Positions 15,366-23,594 of a DNA stretch of 41,681 bases are shown here, one piece after another. This DNA is from Chloroflexota bacterium. Its GTDB lineage: Bacteria > Chloroflexota > Anaerolineae > CG2-30-64-16. Where the stretch lies: the NCBI GenBank assembly GCA_016876015.1, contig VGOD01000021.1:1-41681 (forward strand). Direction: 5' to 3'. The translations under genes were made by a program, and so were the position numbers. The notes beneath the pieces are model-generated. The model made no database searches, was not told the DNA's origin, and was given only the letters and a program-made list of their open reading frames with translations. Every line of letters starts with the position of its first letter. Within the stretch, counting starts at the first letter, position 1.

Positions 15366-16614
15366 CCCCCTTCCACGCGGCGATCATCAGGCAGGCGTTT
15401 TGGCCGCCGAAGCCAAAGGCATTGATGAGGACGTGTTTCACGGTCGCGTGTCGGGCGACGCCCGGCACGTAGTCCAGATCGCACTCCGGGTCAGGGATGT
15501 GATGGTTCAGCGTGGGTGGGATGACGCCGTTCTGGATCGCCTGCACCGCAGCAACAGCCGAGATGGCGCCGGCCGCGCCCAGCATGTGCGCCAACGCGCC
15601 CTTGATCGAGCTGACCGGCACCGCGGCCGCGCGGTCGCCCAGCACCGTCTTGATGGCCCTGGTCTCCGAGATGTCGTTGAGCGGAGTAGCCGTGCCGTGC
15701 GCGCAGATCCAATCCACATCTTCCCGCGTCCGGCCTGCGGACCGTAGGGCCTGGTTCATGGCGCGCGCCGCGCCGTCGCCGTTCGTGTCCGGCATGATCA
15801 TGTGGAAGGCGTCGCACGTCAAGCCATAACCCACCAGCTCAGCCAGGATCGGCGCGCGGCGCGCTTGGGCGTGTTCCAGCGTTTCGAGCACGAGCGCCGC
15901 CGCGCCTTCGCCCACCACCGTGCCATCACGATGGATGTCGAACGGCGCGCACGCCTGCTCAGGCGTGTCATTCTTGGTGGAAAGCGCACCCAATCGGCTG
16001 AAACCCGCGATCGCCAGCTCAGTCATCACGCTGTCGGCGCCGCCTGCGATGATCACATCTGCCTCGCCGTGACACATCTTGCGCGCGGCGTCCCCCAACG
16101 CCACCGAGCCGGTGGCGCAGGCGGCCACCGGCGAGCTCACCGGGCCTTTGATGCCGTGTTGGATGGCGATCGTGCACGACGCCATGTTGATCAGGATGCC
16201 GGGAACCGTCGTCGGCGCGATGGCGCGCACGCCTTTCGTTTCGAGAATCGCGCGCTGCTCTTCGACGATGTTCGTGCCGCCGAGCGCGCTGCCGATCTCG
16301 ACCCCCACGCGCAGCGGATCCTCGTGGCTCAGATCGAGCCTTGCATGAGCCATGGCTTCTTGCGCGGCGGCCACGGCATAGTGAACGAACGGCGATACCC
16401 GCCGCACGTCGCGGCGGTCCATGTGCTGATGTGGGTCAAAACCCTTGACAAACGCGGCGATCTTGGTGGGCAGGTCGCCGGGGTCAAACGCGGTGATCGC
16501 CGACACGCCGGATTTGCCCGCGATCAGCGCCTGCCAGGTGCTCGGCGCGTCGAGACCCAGAGGGGTTACAGCGCCGATGCCAGTGATAACGATACGATGC
16601 TTTAGATGATGCAT
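15358..16614 (-). CDS. fabF: 3-oxoacyl-[acyl-carrier-protein] synthase II
   Basis: 418 aa, normal length. FabF condenses malonyl-ACP with acyl-ACP in fatty acid elongation. The catalytic triad is visible: Cys166 in VAACATGS, His306 in CAHGTATPLND, and His343 in SIKGALAHMLGAAG, plus the C-terminal NAFGFGGQNA loop. The first two residues of the usual STACATG are changed (PVAACATG), a mild variation. Start ATG 16614 is preceded by GAGGAG; the longer frame to 16695 is rejected. No other fab or acpP genes are adjacent. Transcription reaching it from pheT would pass through the 57-bp hairpin array just upstream. Confidence 0.95.
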   Translation of the reverse strand: MHHLKHRIVITGIGAVTPLGLDAPSTWQALIAGKSGVSAITAFDPGDLPTKIAAFVKGFDPHQHMDRRDVRRVSPFVHYAVAAAQEAMAHARLDLSHEDPLRVGVEIGSALGGTNIVEEQRAILETKGVRAIAPTTVPGILINMASCTIAIQHGIKGPVSSPVAACATGSVALGDAARKMCHGEADVIIAGGADSVMTELAIAGFSRLGALSTKNDTPEQACAPFDIHRDGTVVGEGAAALVLETLEHAQARRAPILAELVGYGLTCDAFHMIMPDTNGDGAARAMNQALRSAGRTREDVDWICAHGTATPLNDISETRAIKTVLGDRAAAVPVSSIKGALAHMLGAAGAISAVAAVQAIQNGVIPPTLNHHIPDPECDLDYVPGVARHATVKHVLINAFGFGGQNACLMIAAWKGDV

Positions 16615-16702
16615 GGTGGGCTGCTCCTCGGATGAAAAATTCCCTGCTCTGGGATCGCATTGTACCAGAGACGCGGGCAGCCTGTAAAACCACACCCCCA
16701 GT

Positions 16703-17266
16703 GGGCAGCATCATGAGCCGGGCACGGTCGGAGACCGGCCCGAGCGGGGACGCTCCCCGTGGGCAGCATCTGAGCCGGGCACGGTCGGAGACCGGCCCGA
16801 GCGGGGACGCTCCCCGTGGGCAGCATCTGAGCCGGGCACGATCGGAGACCGGCCCGAGCGGGGACGCTCCCCGTGGGCAGCATCTGAGCCGGGCACGGTC
16901 GGAGACCGGCCCGAGCGGGGACGCTCCCCGTGGGCAGCATCATGAGCCGGGCACGGTCGGAGACCGGCCCGAGCGGGGACGCTCCCCGTGGACAGCATCG
17001 GGAGCCGGGCACGGTCGGAGACCGGCCCGAGCGGGGACGCTCCCCGTGGGCAGCATCTGAGCCGGGTACGGTCGGAGACCGGCCCGAGCGGGGACGCTCC
17101 CCGTGGGCAGCATCATGAGCCGGGCACGGTCGGAGACCGGCACGAGCGGGGACGCTCCCCGTGGGCAGCATCTGAGCCGGGCACGGTCGGAGACCGGCCC
17201 GAGCGGGGACGCTCCCCGTGGGCAGCATCATGAGCCAGGCACGGTCGGAGACCGGCCCGAGCGGGG
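16703..17266. repeat. 57/58-bp minisatellite, 10 copies, two hairpins per unit
   Basis: Nine full copies and one partial copy of a 57-bp unit (58 bp where CATC is followed by ATGAG or GGGAG) lie between the end of pheT and the start of fabF. Copy starts are 16703, 16761, 16818, 16875, 16932, 16990, 17048, 17105, 17163 and 17220. Each unit contains CGGTC-GGA-GACCG and GGGGA-CGC-TCCCC hairpins. Copies differ at only a few positions, suggesting recent expansion or gene conversion. Because most units are a multiple of three, long ORFs appear on both strands; they are judged spurious. Confidence 0.97.
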
Positions 17267-17293
17267 TTATTCGGAACCTCCGACCTCTAGTCT

Positions 17294-17328
17294 CCAACCT
17301 CCAACCTCCAACCTCCAACGTCCAACCT
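17294..17328. repeat. 7-bp tandem repeat CCAACCT
   Basis: Five consecutive 7-bp units (the fourth is CCAACGT) sit between the hairpin minisatellite and the stop codon of pheT, which begins at 17335 on the minus strand. Confidence 0.9.
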
Positions 17329-17332
17329 CCAC

Positions 17333-19921
17333 CTACGCCCGCAACACCGCGCCCAACTCCCGTTCCAACCATCCTATGATCCTACCGCGCAGCTTGCGCG
17401 TGTCTTCGTCGGTCAGGGTGCGGTCGAGGGCCTGGAAGGTCAGGCTATAGGCCAGCGATTTCTTGCCCGCCGGGATCTGCCCGCCGCGGTAGATGTCGAA
17501 GAGCCGCACGTCTGCCAGCAGCTTGCCGCCGGCCTGGCGTATCAGCCCCGCGACCTGCGCAGCCGGCGTCGCCTCATCCACGATCACCGCCACGTCTTCG
17601 TAGATCGCGGGCTGTGTGGAGATGTCGGCCATCGGCGCGGCCGCGCCCCAGCCGGCAAGCAGCGCATCGAGGTCCAGCTCCATGATCGCGGCCGTCGCGT
17701 TCGGCAGATCGAACGCGCGGCGCACGAGCGGGTGCAACTCGCCCACGATACCAACATCCGTTCCTCCCACCAGCAATCGCGCGGTGCGGCCGCTATGCGT
17801 GGCGGGGTGCTCGCCCCGCTCCCACGTGATGTCTTTGAGCTCGAGACGCGCCAACAGCGTCTCCACGATGCCTTTGAGATCGTAGAAGCCGAGCTGTCCT
17901 GTGTCGTGCGGCAGCCAGCTCTGCATCTCGCGCGGGCCGATCAGCAGCGCGCTCAAACGCCGCGGCTCGGCAGGCAAAACCTCTTGGGGACGCGGGTAGA
18001 AGACGCGGCCCAGCTCGAAGATCGCCACGCGGTCGGTGAAGCGCAGATTGGAGCGCGCCGTGTTCAGCAGGCCCGACATCAGTGTGCGCCGCAGATGGCT
18101 GCGCTCGGCCGCCAGCGGGTTGAGGACCGTGACATAGCGCGATTCAGCCGGCGCGACGGCGTCAGCCGCGGCCGCCGCAGCGCGCGCGGCGCCGGCCGCG
18201 TTCAGACGCAGTTCATCGCGCACGTCAATCAGCGAATAGGTGATGACCTCGTCCAGCCCGCAGCCGACCAACACGTCGCGCACCTTCTCTTCCCCCTCCA
18301 GCGCCACGTTGCGTCGCTGCAGAGGCAGCTCGTCCTCTAGCAGCGTGTGCGGCATCCGATCATAGCCAAAGATGCGCCCAATCTCTTCCACCAGATCGGC
18401 CGCGATGGTCACGTCGAGGCGATGACTGGGGACGGTGATGAGGAGACGGGTAGACAAGGAAGCAGGTAGACAAGTAGACAAGGATATAGAGGCCTCCTCC
18501 TTGTCTCCTTGTCTCCTTGTTTCCTCATCTACCCCGAACTCGAGCGCCCGCAGGATTCTCGCCATCTCCTCGACCGGCACATCCACGCCGAGCAGGCGGT
18601 TGACGTAGGCGGGATCGAGCGCGATGGTCTTCGGCTGGGGTCTGCCGGGATAGAGGTCGCCGTAGACCGGCCGCGTCTTGCCGCCGGCCAGCTCCGCCAG
18701 CAGTTGGCCCGCGCGCGCCAGCGCGACGACGGTCAGCTCGGGGTCCACCTGCTTGCCGAAGCGGTTGGCTGCCTCGCTGCTCAGCTTGAGAAGCTGGCTG
18801 GTGCGGCGGATGCTGAGAAAATGGAAATTCGCCGCCTCCAACAAGATCGTGCGCGTGCCGGTGTTGACCTCGGTGTCGGCCCCGCCCATGACGCCGCCCA
18901 CCGCGATGGCGCCGGCCGTGTCGGTGATCAACAGCATGCCGGGGTCCAGATCGCGGTATGCGCCGTCCAGGGTTTGCAGGCGCTCGCCAGGATGCGCACG
19001 GCGCATGATGATGTTGGGCCGGCCGCCGTTCGCGCGCTGGCGCAGCAGATCATAGTCGAAGGCATGGAGCGGCTGGCCCAACTCCAGCATCACATAGTTG
19101 GTCACATCCACGACGTTGTTGATGGGCCTCATGCCGGCCCGGATGAGCCGCTGCTGCATCCAATAGGGAGACGCCGCGACCGTGACCCCCTCGATCAGCG
19201 CGGCGGAATAGCGCAGGCACAGATCGGGGTCTTCGATGACGATGCCGGTGAAATCAGCATCAGGGACGACCGCGACCGGCTGGCGTTCCAGGACCGTCAG
19301 CGCATCGCGGCGCAACTGCTGGCCCGTCAGCGCGGCAACCTCGCGGCCGATGCCGACGACGCATTGCAGGTGGCCGAACGCGCCCTTGATGTCGAAATCC
19401 AGGATGGCATCGCCCAGGTAATCCACCAGCGCCGCGCCCACGGGCGCATCGGCCGGCAGAAGCAAGACCCCTTCGTGGTCATCGCTCAGGTCTAGCTCCT
19501 TTTCCGAACAGATCATGCCCTGGGAGACGACGCCGCGGATTTTGCCGGCCTTCAACGTCGCGATCTTGCGCTCGGCGCTGTGACCGTCCACCAGCCGCGC
19601 GCCCACCACCGCGAACGCGCATTTCGGCCCGCCGGTGCTGAGATCCTGGCCGACATAGGGATAGAGGTTTGGCGCGCCCGTGACCACGGTCAACGGCTCG
19701 GCCGCGCCGTAGTCAACCCGCGCCAGGACGAGCCGATCGGCGTCTGGGTGGCGCGTTACTGCCAGGATTTGCCCCACGAACAGCTTGTCCCGATCCCACG
19801 TCTCTCCGATGCACATGATCGCATCCACTTCCAACCCTGCCAGCGTCAGGCGGTCAGCCAACTGATCCAGGGGCAGGGTGATGTCAACATGGTCTTTGAG
19901 CCAACTCAATGGAACCCGCAT
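17333..19921 (-). CDS. pheT: Phenylalanine-tRNA ligase beta subunit
   Basis: 862 aa. With PheS it forms the alpha2-beta2 enzyme that charges tRNA-Phe. Domains in order: N-terminal MRVPLSWLKDHV, the EMAP-type tRNA-binding OB fold (about 42-155), the B3/B4 editing region (NNVVDVTNYVMLELGQPLHAFD near 265), B5 (about 410-520), the catalytic-like core (about 520-740; EEIGRIFGYDRMP, ERSHLRRTLMSGLL) and the C-terminal ferredoxin-fold anticodon-binding domain (ISTQPAIYEDVAVIVDE, SLTFQALDRTLTDED). B5 carries about 26 extra residues (ETRRQGDKEEASISLSTC and following) encoded by a low-complexity insertion at 18449-18531. ATG 19921 follows AAGGAG; an in-frame GTG at 19930 overlaps that site. Confidence 0.97.
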   Translation of the reverse strand: MRVPLSWLKDHVDITLPLDQLADRLTLAGLEVDAIMCIGETWDRDKLFVGQILAVTRHPDADRLVLARVDYGAAEPLTVVTGAPNLYPYVGQDLSTGGPKCAFAVVGARLVDGHSAERKIATLKAGKIRGVVSQGMICSEKELDLSDDHEGVLLLPADAPVGAALVDYLGDAILDFDIKGAFGHLQCVVGIGREVAALTGQQLRRDALTVLERQPVAVVPDADFTGIVIEDPDLCLRYSAALIEGVTVAASPYWMQQRLIRAGMRPINNVVDVTNYVMLELGQPLHAFDYDLLRQRANGGRPNIIMRRAHPGERLQTLDGAYRDLDPGMLLITDTAGAIAVGGVMGGADTEVNTGTRTILLEAANFHFLSIRRTSQLLKLSSEAANRFGKQVDPELTVVALARAGQLLAELAGGKTRPVYGDLYPGRPQPKTIALDPAYVNRLLGVDVPVEEMARILRALEFGVDEETRRQGDKEEASISLSTCLPASLSTRLLITVPSHRLDVTIAADLVEEIGRIFGYDRMPHTLLEDELPLQRRNVALEGEEKVRDVLVGCGLDEVITYSLIDVRDELRLNAAGAARAAAAAADAVAPAESRYVTVLNPLAAERSHLRRTLMSGLLNTARSNLRFTDRVAIFELGRVFYPRPQEVLPAEPRRLSALLIGPREMQSWLPHDTGQLGFYDLKGIVETLLARLELKDITWERGEHPATHSGRTARLLVGGTDVGIVGELHPLVRRAFDLPNATAAIMELDLDALLAGWGAAAPMADISTQPAIYEDVAVIVDEATPAAQVAGLIRQAGGKLLADVRLFDIYRGGQIPAGKKSLAYSLTFQALDRTLTDEDTRKLRGRIIGWLERELGAVLRA
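18449..18531. repeat. In-frame low-complexity insertion inside pheT (GACAAGG / CCTTGTC)
   Basis: Repeated TAGACAAG units on the left and TCTCCTTG units on the right form an imperfect inverted arrangement: AGACAAGGA at 18476-18484 pairs with TCCTTGTCT at 18498-18506. It interrupts the B5 domain between LEFGVDE and LLITVPSHRLDV without breaking the frame. The same GACAAGG core is found in the intergenic microsatellite at 11731-11794. Confidence 0.8.
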
Positions 19922-19964
19922 GGTGATCACTCCTTGCGACGTATTGCGTGGTGCGCGTGCAGCA

Positions 19965-21026
19965 TCATCCGAACTGCCCCAGGAATCTCAGATCATTTCC
20001 GTAGAAATATCGGATGTCGTTGATCATATACTTCAACATGGCTGGCCGCTCGACGCCCATGCCGAAGGCAAAGCCGCTGTAGACGTCAGGGTCGTAGCCG
20101 CCGTTGTGCAGCACGATCGGGTGCACCATGCCGGCGCCGGCGACCTCCAACCAACCGGTGTGTTTGCAGACGCCGCATCCCTTCCCGCCGCAAAGGATGC
20201 AATCCATGTCGGCCTCGATGCTCGGTTCGGTGAAGGGGAAGTAGCTGCCGCGCACGCGCAATCGGCGTCGCGCGCCGTACATGCGCCGGGCGAATTGCTG
20301 GAGCGTGCCGATCAGGTCGGTCAGGCGGATGCCCCGGCCGACCGCCAGCCCCTCCAACTGGTAGAACTGGTGCTCGGAGCGCGCGGTGACCTGTTCATAG
20401 CGATAGCATTTGCCCGGCAGGATCACGCGAATCGGTTCCGGGCAGCGTTCGCGCATGACGCGGATTTGGCCAGGGCTGGTATGGGTGCGCATCACCAGTA
20501 GGGGCGAACCCTCTGTGGTCGCCCCGGCGGTCGCCTGCGTCACCCAAAAGGTTTCCCACATGTCGCGGGCCGGATGATAGGGCGGGATATTGAGCCACCC
20601 GAAGTTGTAGTCGTCGGTCTCCACATCGGGCGCGTCGTAGACCTGGAAGCCCATCTCGGCGTAGATGGCGTAGATCTGGCGCAGGCTCTGGGTGGTGATG
20701 TGCAGACGCCCCAACGCCGGCGGCCGGCCGGGCAGGGTCACATCGAGCGCGCCGCCGCCCAGCTCCGCGGCCAGCGCGGCCGCCTTCAGCGCCTCTTGCC
20801 GTTCCTCGAAGGCTGCTTCCAACGCGATCTTGACCTCGTTGGCCGCCTGGCCATAGGCAGGCCGCTCCTCGCGCGGCAGCCCGCCCAAAACCTTCATCGC
20901 TTCGCTCAACGCGCCGCCTTTGCGACTCAGATACTTGATTCGCCACGCTTCAAGCGCGCCGGCATCAGTCGCCTCGGCCAGGCCGGCCAGCGCCTGGTTT
21001 TTGAGCGTGCTGAGTTCTTCGTGCAT
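19965..21026 (-). CDS. pheS: Phenylalanine-tRNA ligase alpha subunit
   Basis: 353 aa. Catalytic alpha subunit of phenylalanyl-tRNA synthetase. An N-terminal coiled coil (about 1-85) is followed by the class II core: motif 2-like ILPGKCYRYEQVTARSEHQFYQLEG, the substrate-binding RGSYFPFTEPSIEAD, and motif 3 YSGFAFGMGVERPAMLKY. The CILCGGKGCGVCKHTGWLEV stretch is the cysteine-bearing version found in many bacterial PheS. ATG 21026 is preceded by GGAG at good spacing. pheT follows 43 nt downstream; both lie behind a T-box leader. Confidence 0.97.
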   Translation of the reverse strand: MHEELSTLKNQALAGLAEATDAGALEAWRIKYLSRKGGALSEAMKVLGGLPREERPAYGQAANEVKIALEAAFEERQEALKAAALAAELGGGALDVTLPGRPPALGRLHITTQSLRQIYAIYAEMGFQVYDAPDVETDDYNFGWLNIPPYHPARDMWETFWVTQATAGATTEGSPLLVMRTHTSPGQIRVMRERCPEPIRVILPGKCYRYEQVTARSEHQFYQLEGLAVGRGIRLTDLIGTLQQFARRMYGARRRLRVRGSYFPFTEPSIEADMDCILCGGKGCGVCKHTGWLEVAGAGMVHPIVLHNGGYDPDVYSGFAFGMGVERPAMLKYMINDIRYFYGNDLRFLGQFG

Positions 21027-21118
21027 GGTTCGTCTCCGTCCGGTAGCGGGTAGATTGGGCTGCACGGTCGAGCAATCCATCAACTCATCCACCGATCTAC
21101 CAGGTTACCAATACAAAG

Positions 21119-21535
21119 CGCGCACCTCGTCGCAGGGACGAAGTGCGCGCATTCACTCCGCGGTACCACCCTGATTCCCGACCAGATACAATGGCCGCCT
21201 ATGATGGCCAGGATTGGTCGGACGCTCAGACCGGCGACCCGGCTTGACGGGCTTACCGGCGGCCCCGCTAACGGTGGGCATCCGGGACGAACTACTTGTC
21301 CGATCGCGGATCTATGATTGCGGATTTCGGATTGGCTTGCGTTCGGGATGTCAATCCGCAATCCGAAATCGGCAATCCGCAATGGTTTTCCCTCGTCCGG
21401 CTCGAGAGGGAACTTCGGCGCGGTTCATGCCGGCCGGGCTTGCAGCTTCGCGTGAGCGAAACCCAGCCTCTCTGGGGAGATCCCCGCGCGTACTTTCCTC
21501 CGTCTTCGCGTTTCCGGTGTGGCTATGCTGTTGTT
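21119..21535 (-). ncRNA. T-box riboswitch leader of pheST (predicted Phe specifier UUC)
   Basis: On the minus strand the hallmark AGGGTGGTACCGCG lies at 21172-21159, followed by a terminator/antiterminator stem (GCGCGCACTTCGT pairing with ACGAGGTGCGCGC, 21150-21119) and a weak T-rich stretch. Near the 5' end are stem I features: GGAAAGTA (21498-21491) and AGAGAGGCTGGG (from 21473), the latter resembling the AG-bulge region. Stem I closes around 21400; a TTC at 21412-21410 in CGAAGTTCCCTCTCGAG is a plausible Phe specifier codon. T-boxes sense uncharged tRNA and let transcription continue into synthetase genes. The central part contains an inserted hairpin repeat (21317-21376). Transcript start is inferred from the promoter at 21542-21570. 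Confidence 0.9.
21317..21376. repeat. Hairpin repeat inserted in the T-box leader
   Basis: ATTGCGGATTTCGGATTG at 21317-21334 and CAATCCGAAATCGGCAAT at 21359-21376 are 18-nt inverted arms with one mismatch around a 24-nt loop; further GCGGATT/AATCCGC words flank them. A related AATCGCAAATCGGCAATCG tract occurs at 33225-33243, so this is probably a dispersed small element. Confidence 0.85.
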
Positions 21536-21541
21536 GACCCG

Positions 21542-21570
21542 ATTATGCCGCAGGGCGACGGGTTTGTCAA
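21542..21570 (-). promoter_or_regulatory. Sigma70 promoter of the pheST T-box transcript
   Basis: On the minus strand, TTGACA (21570-21565) and CATAAT (21547-21542) are separated by 17 bp. Transcription would start near 21535, just before stem I of the T-box. Confidence 0.85.
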
Positions 21571-21587
21571 ATGGCCAAAAGCGCGGT

Positions 21588-21616
21588 TTGAGTTCCTACC
21601 GGGTTGATGGTATACT
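21588..21616 (+). promoter_or_regulatory. Sigma70-like promoter of dnaN
   Basis: TTGAGT at 21588-21593 and TATACT at 21611-21616, 17 bp apart, about 40 nt before the GTG start of dnaN. It is divergent from the pheST promoter; the two -35 boxes are 17 bp apart. Confidence 0.7.
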
Positions 21617-21655
21617 GCGGTTGTAGTGTGATTGTCCTTACCAGGAGGTTTCACC

Positions 21656-22840
21656 GTGCGCTTATCTGTCCTCCAAGAAAACCTCGCCAAGGGTCTGTCC
21701 ATCGTGGGCCGCGCAGTGTCCGCGCGCAGCACCCTGCCCGTGCTCTCCAACATTTTGCTGAGCACCGACGAAAGCCGTCTGAAGCTCGCCGCCACCAACC
21801 TGGAAGTGGGCGTCAGTTGTTGGTTGGGCGCGCAGGTCGCAGACGACGGCGCGATCACCCTGCCCGCGCGCCTGTTGACCGATTGGGTTAACTCGATGCC
21901 TCTTGAGAAGATTGACATGGAGATGGTCGTGCGCACCATGAGCATCAACCTCAAGTGCGCCCGCTTCGAGTCCAACATCAAGGGCATTGACGCCAGCGAG
22001 TTCCCGTTGATTCCCACGGCCGACGGCGAGAACCCGCTGGGGCTGCCTGCGGCGACCTTGCGCAAGATCATTGACCAGGTCGCGTTTGCCGCTGCCGACG
22101 CCAAGGACACCAGCCGGCCTTCGCTGACCGGCGTGCTGACGCGCTTCGAGGGGGATCGGCTGACGCTGGCCGCGACCGATGGCTATCGGCTGTCGGTGCG
22201 GCGCACCGTGCTGCCCACACCCGCGCCCGTGGACCTCAGCATCATCGTGCCGGCGCGCTCGCTGCAAGAGGTTTCGCGCATCGGCGGCGAAGCAGATGCG
22301 GACAAGCCGCTGGGGATCGCGGTGGCCGAGGGTCGCAACCAGATCCTCTTCCGCATGACCGGCAAAGGCGAGGGCGAGCGCGGCGCGTTCCACCAGGTGG
22401 ATCTCGTCTCGCAGTTGATTGACGCCAAGTTCCCGGATTTCAACGCCATCATCCCCAAGAGCTACACAACCCGCACCGTGCTCGACACGGCCGCGCTCCT
22501 GCGCGCCCTGCGCGTGGCGTCCCTCTTCGCGCGCGATGCCTCCGATCGGGTGATGGTCGCCATCACGCCCGGCAGCGAAACGGTTCCTGGCCAGGTGACG
22601 CTCAAGGCCACGTCGGCCGAAGCGGGCGACAACGTCAGCGAGGTGGATGCCCTGGTCGAAGGCAATCCGCTGGAGATCGCGTTCAACGCGCGCTATCTCA
22701 TCGACGTGCTCTCGGTGATTGACACGTCGCAAGTGGTGTTGGAGACTACCCGGCCGGATCGGCCCGGCGTGTTCCGGCCCGTGGGCGCCGGCCCCGAGGA
22801 GTTCACGCACGTCATCATGCCGATGCAGTTGAACCGGTAA
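21656..22840 (+). CDS. dnaN: DNA polymerase III beta subunit (sliding clamp)
   Basis: 394 aa. Ring-shaped processivity clamp that tethers polymerase III and other proteins to DNA. Three clamp domains of about 120-130 residues each are visible: the start RLSVLQENLAKGLSIVGRAVS with LPVLSNILLS; the second with SRPSLTGVLTRFEGDRLTLAATDGYRLS (GVL and ATDGYRL are diagnostic); the third ending EFTHVIMPMQL, the conserved C-terminal (MP-L) segment. The start is GTG 21656 because AGGAGG lies 7 nt upstream. dnaA is not in the window. recF lies two transcription blocks downstream on the same strand, a spread-out version of the common dnaN-recF order. Confidence 0.97.
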   Translation: MRLSVLQENLAKGLSIVGRAVSARSTLPVLSNILLSTDESRLKLAATNLEVGVSCWLGAQVADDGAITLPARLLTDWVNSMPLEKIDMEMVVRTMSINLKCARFESNIKGIDASEFPLIPTADGENPLGLPAATLRKIIDQVAFAAADAKDTSRPSLTGVLTRFEGDRLTLAATDGYRLSVRRTVLPTPAPVDLSIIVPARSLQEVSRIGGEADADKPLGIAVAEGRNQILFRMTGKGEGERGAFHQVDLVSQLIDAKFPDFNAIIPKSYTTRTVLDTAALLRALRVASLFARDASDRVMVAITPGSETVPGQVTLKATSAEAGDNVSEVDALVEGNPLEIAFNARYLIDVLSVIDTSQVVLETTRPDRPGVFRPVGAGPEEFTHVIMPMQLNR

Positions 22841-22856
22841 CCAGGAACCCGCAGTA

Positions 22857-23093
22857 ATGCCGACTGTACCGATCCAAGGACCATACCGGTTCTTCTTCTA
22901 CTCCGGCGACAGAGATGAGCCGCCACACATCCACGTGGAACGGGAGAAGATGAAGACAAAGTTCTGGCTTAGCCCGGTTCGTCTGGAGAGTAGCGGCGGT
23001 TTCAGTCGCAGTGAGATCAATCGCATCCAACGACTTGTCGAAGACAATAGAGAATATCTGCTGAGGAGTTGGCATGAATTCTTTGGTAATTGA
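22857..23093 (+). CDS. DUF4160 protein, putative toxin-antitoxin component
   Basis: 78 aa. Matches the DUF4160 pattern: FFFYSGDRDEPPHIHVER (the conserved YS-D-EPPHIHV core) followed by KFWLSPVRL and a helical SEINRIQRLVEDNREYLL tail ending WHEFF. DUF4160 genes are often paired with DUF2442 genes, and such pairs are suspected to be toxin-antitoxin-like modules; the biochemical role is not established. It starts 16 nt after dnaN and overlaps the following DUF2442 gene by 20 nt, which indicates tight coupling. Confidence 0.85.
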   Translation: MPTVPIQGPYRFFFYSGDRDEPPHIHVEREKMKTKFWLSPVRLESSGGFSRSEINRIQRLVEDNREYLLRSWHEFFGN

Positions 23094-23406
23094 AGCACGT
23101 GTTGCCGCAGTGCACAATGTAGATGTAACTGAAGACTCGCTTGTGGTTGACCTGCTGGATGGACGGACGATCACTGTACCATTGGCGTGGTATCCTCGGC
23201 TCCTTCACGGCCGGCCTGAGGAGCGCGATAACTGGCGTTTGATCGGCCAGGGCGAGGGCATTCATTGGCCCGAGCTGGATGAGGACATCAGCGCAGAGAA
23301 TGTCCTATTCGGCCAACCATCCGGTGAGAGTCAACGTTCGTTTGGTCGTTGGTTACAGGCGCGTTCAGCACAACGTCAAGCCGCTTCCCAGCTCCAGCCC
23401 GCCTAG
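23074..23406 (+). CDS. DUF2442 protein, partner of DUF4160
   Basis: 110 aa. The DUF2442 core is clear: VTEDSLVVDLLDGRTITVPLAWYPRL, then NWRLIGQGEGIHWPELDEDIS, where the WP-LDEDIS end is diagnostic. Members bind or neutralise partners in some proposed TA pairs and may bind DNA; this is inference. It overlaps the DUF4160 gene by 20 nt. A charged Ser/Gln-rich tail (about 86-110) extends beyond the domain. Confidence 0.88.
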   Translation: MNSLVIEARVAAVHNVDVTEDSLVVDLLDGRTITVPLAWYPRLLHGRPEERDNWRLIGQGEGIHWPELDEDISAENVLFGQPSGESQRSFGRWLQARSAQRQAASQLQPA

Positions 23407-23452
23407 AGCACCGGTCAAGTAGTCCGTCACGGGCGACCGAGGTCGCTGCAAC

Positions 23453-23497
23453 CCCTGCGAAGTCGCCCTCCGGCGACTGGACTGAGTCGACGCAGGG
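23453..23497. repeat. Nested inverted repeats after the DUF4160/DUF2442 pair
   Basis: CCCTGCG (23453-23459) and CGCAGGG (23491-23497) enclose an inner perfect 7-bp hairpin AGTCGCC-CTCC-GGCGACT (23461-23478). There is no T-run, so it is not a classical terminator, but it could slow or end transcription before the kinase gene. Nothing else is seen in the 185-bp gap. Confidence 0.65.
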
Positions 23498-23594
23498 CAG
23501 CCTGGCATTGGATGCAATGGATGAGACGAATTTTCATCGCATCAACACAGCCGGAAGACTGGCAGCGTCTACTTGCTGACCCGGAGAAGCATTG

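Noticed and set aside
16602..17450. Repetitive ORFs on both strands over the minisatellite
   Set aside because: The unit is 57 bp (19 codons), so all frames stay open by arithmetic; no start context, and both strands look equally 'coding'.
21542..21656. Chromosome origin near dnaN
   Set aside because: No DnaA-box clusters (TTATNCACA) and no dnaA gene are visible; dnaN alone is not enough.
23427..23591. Possible small gene between DUF2442 and the kinase
   Set aside because: Only short frames without ribosome sites; the space is better explained by nested inverted repeats.
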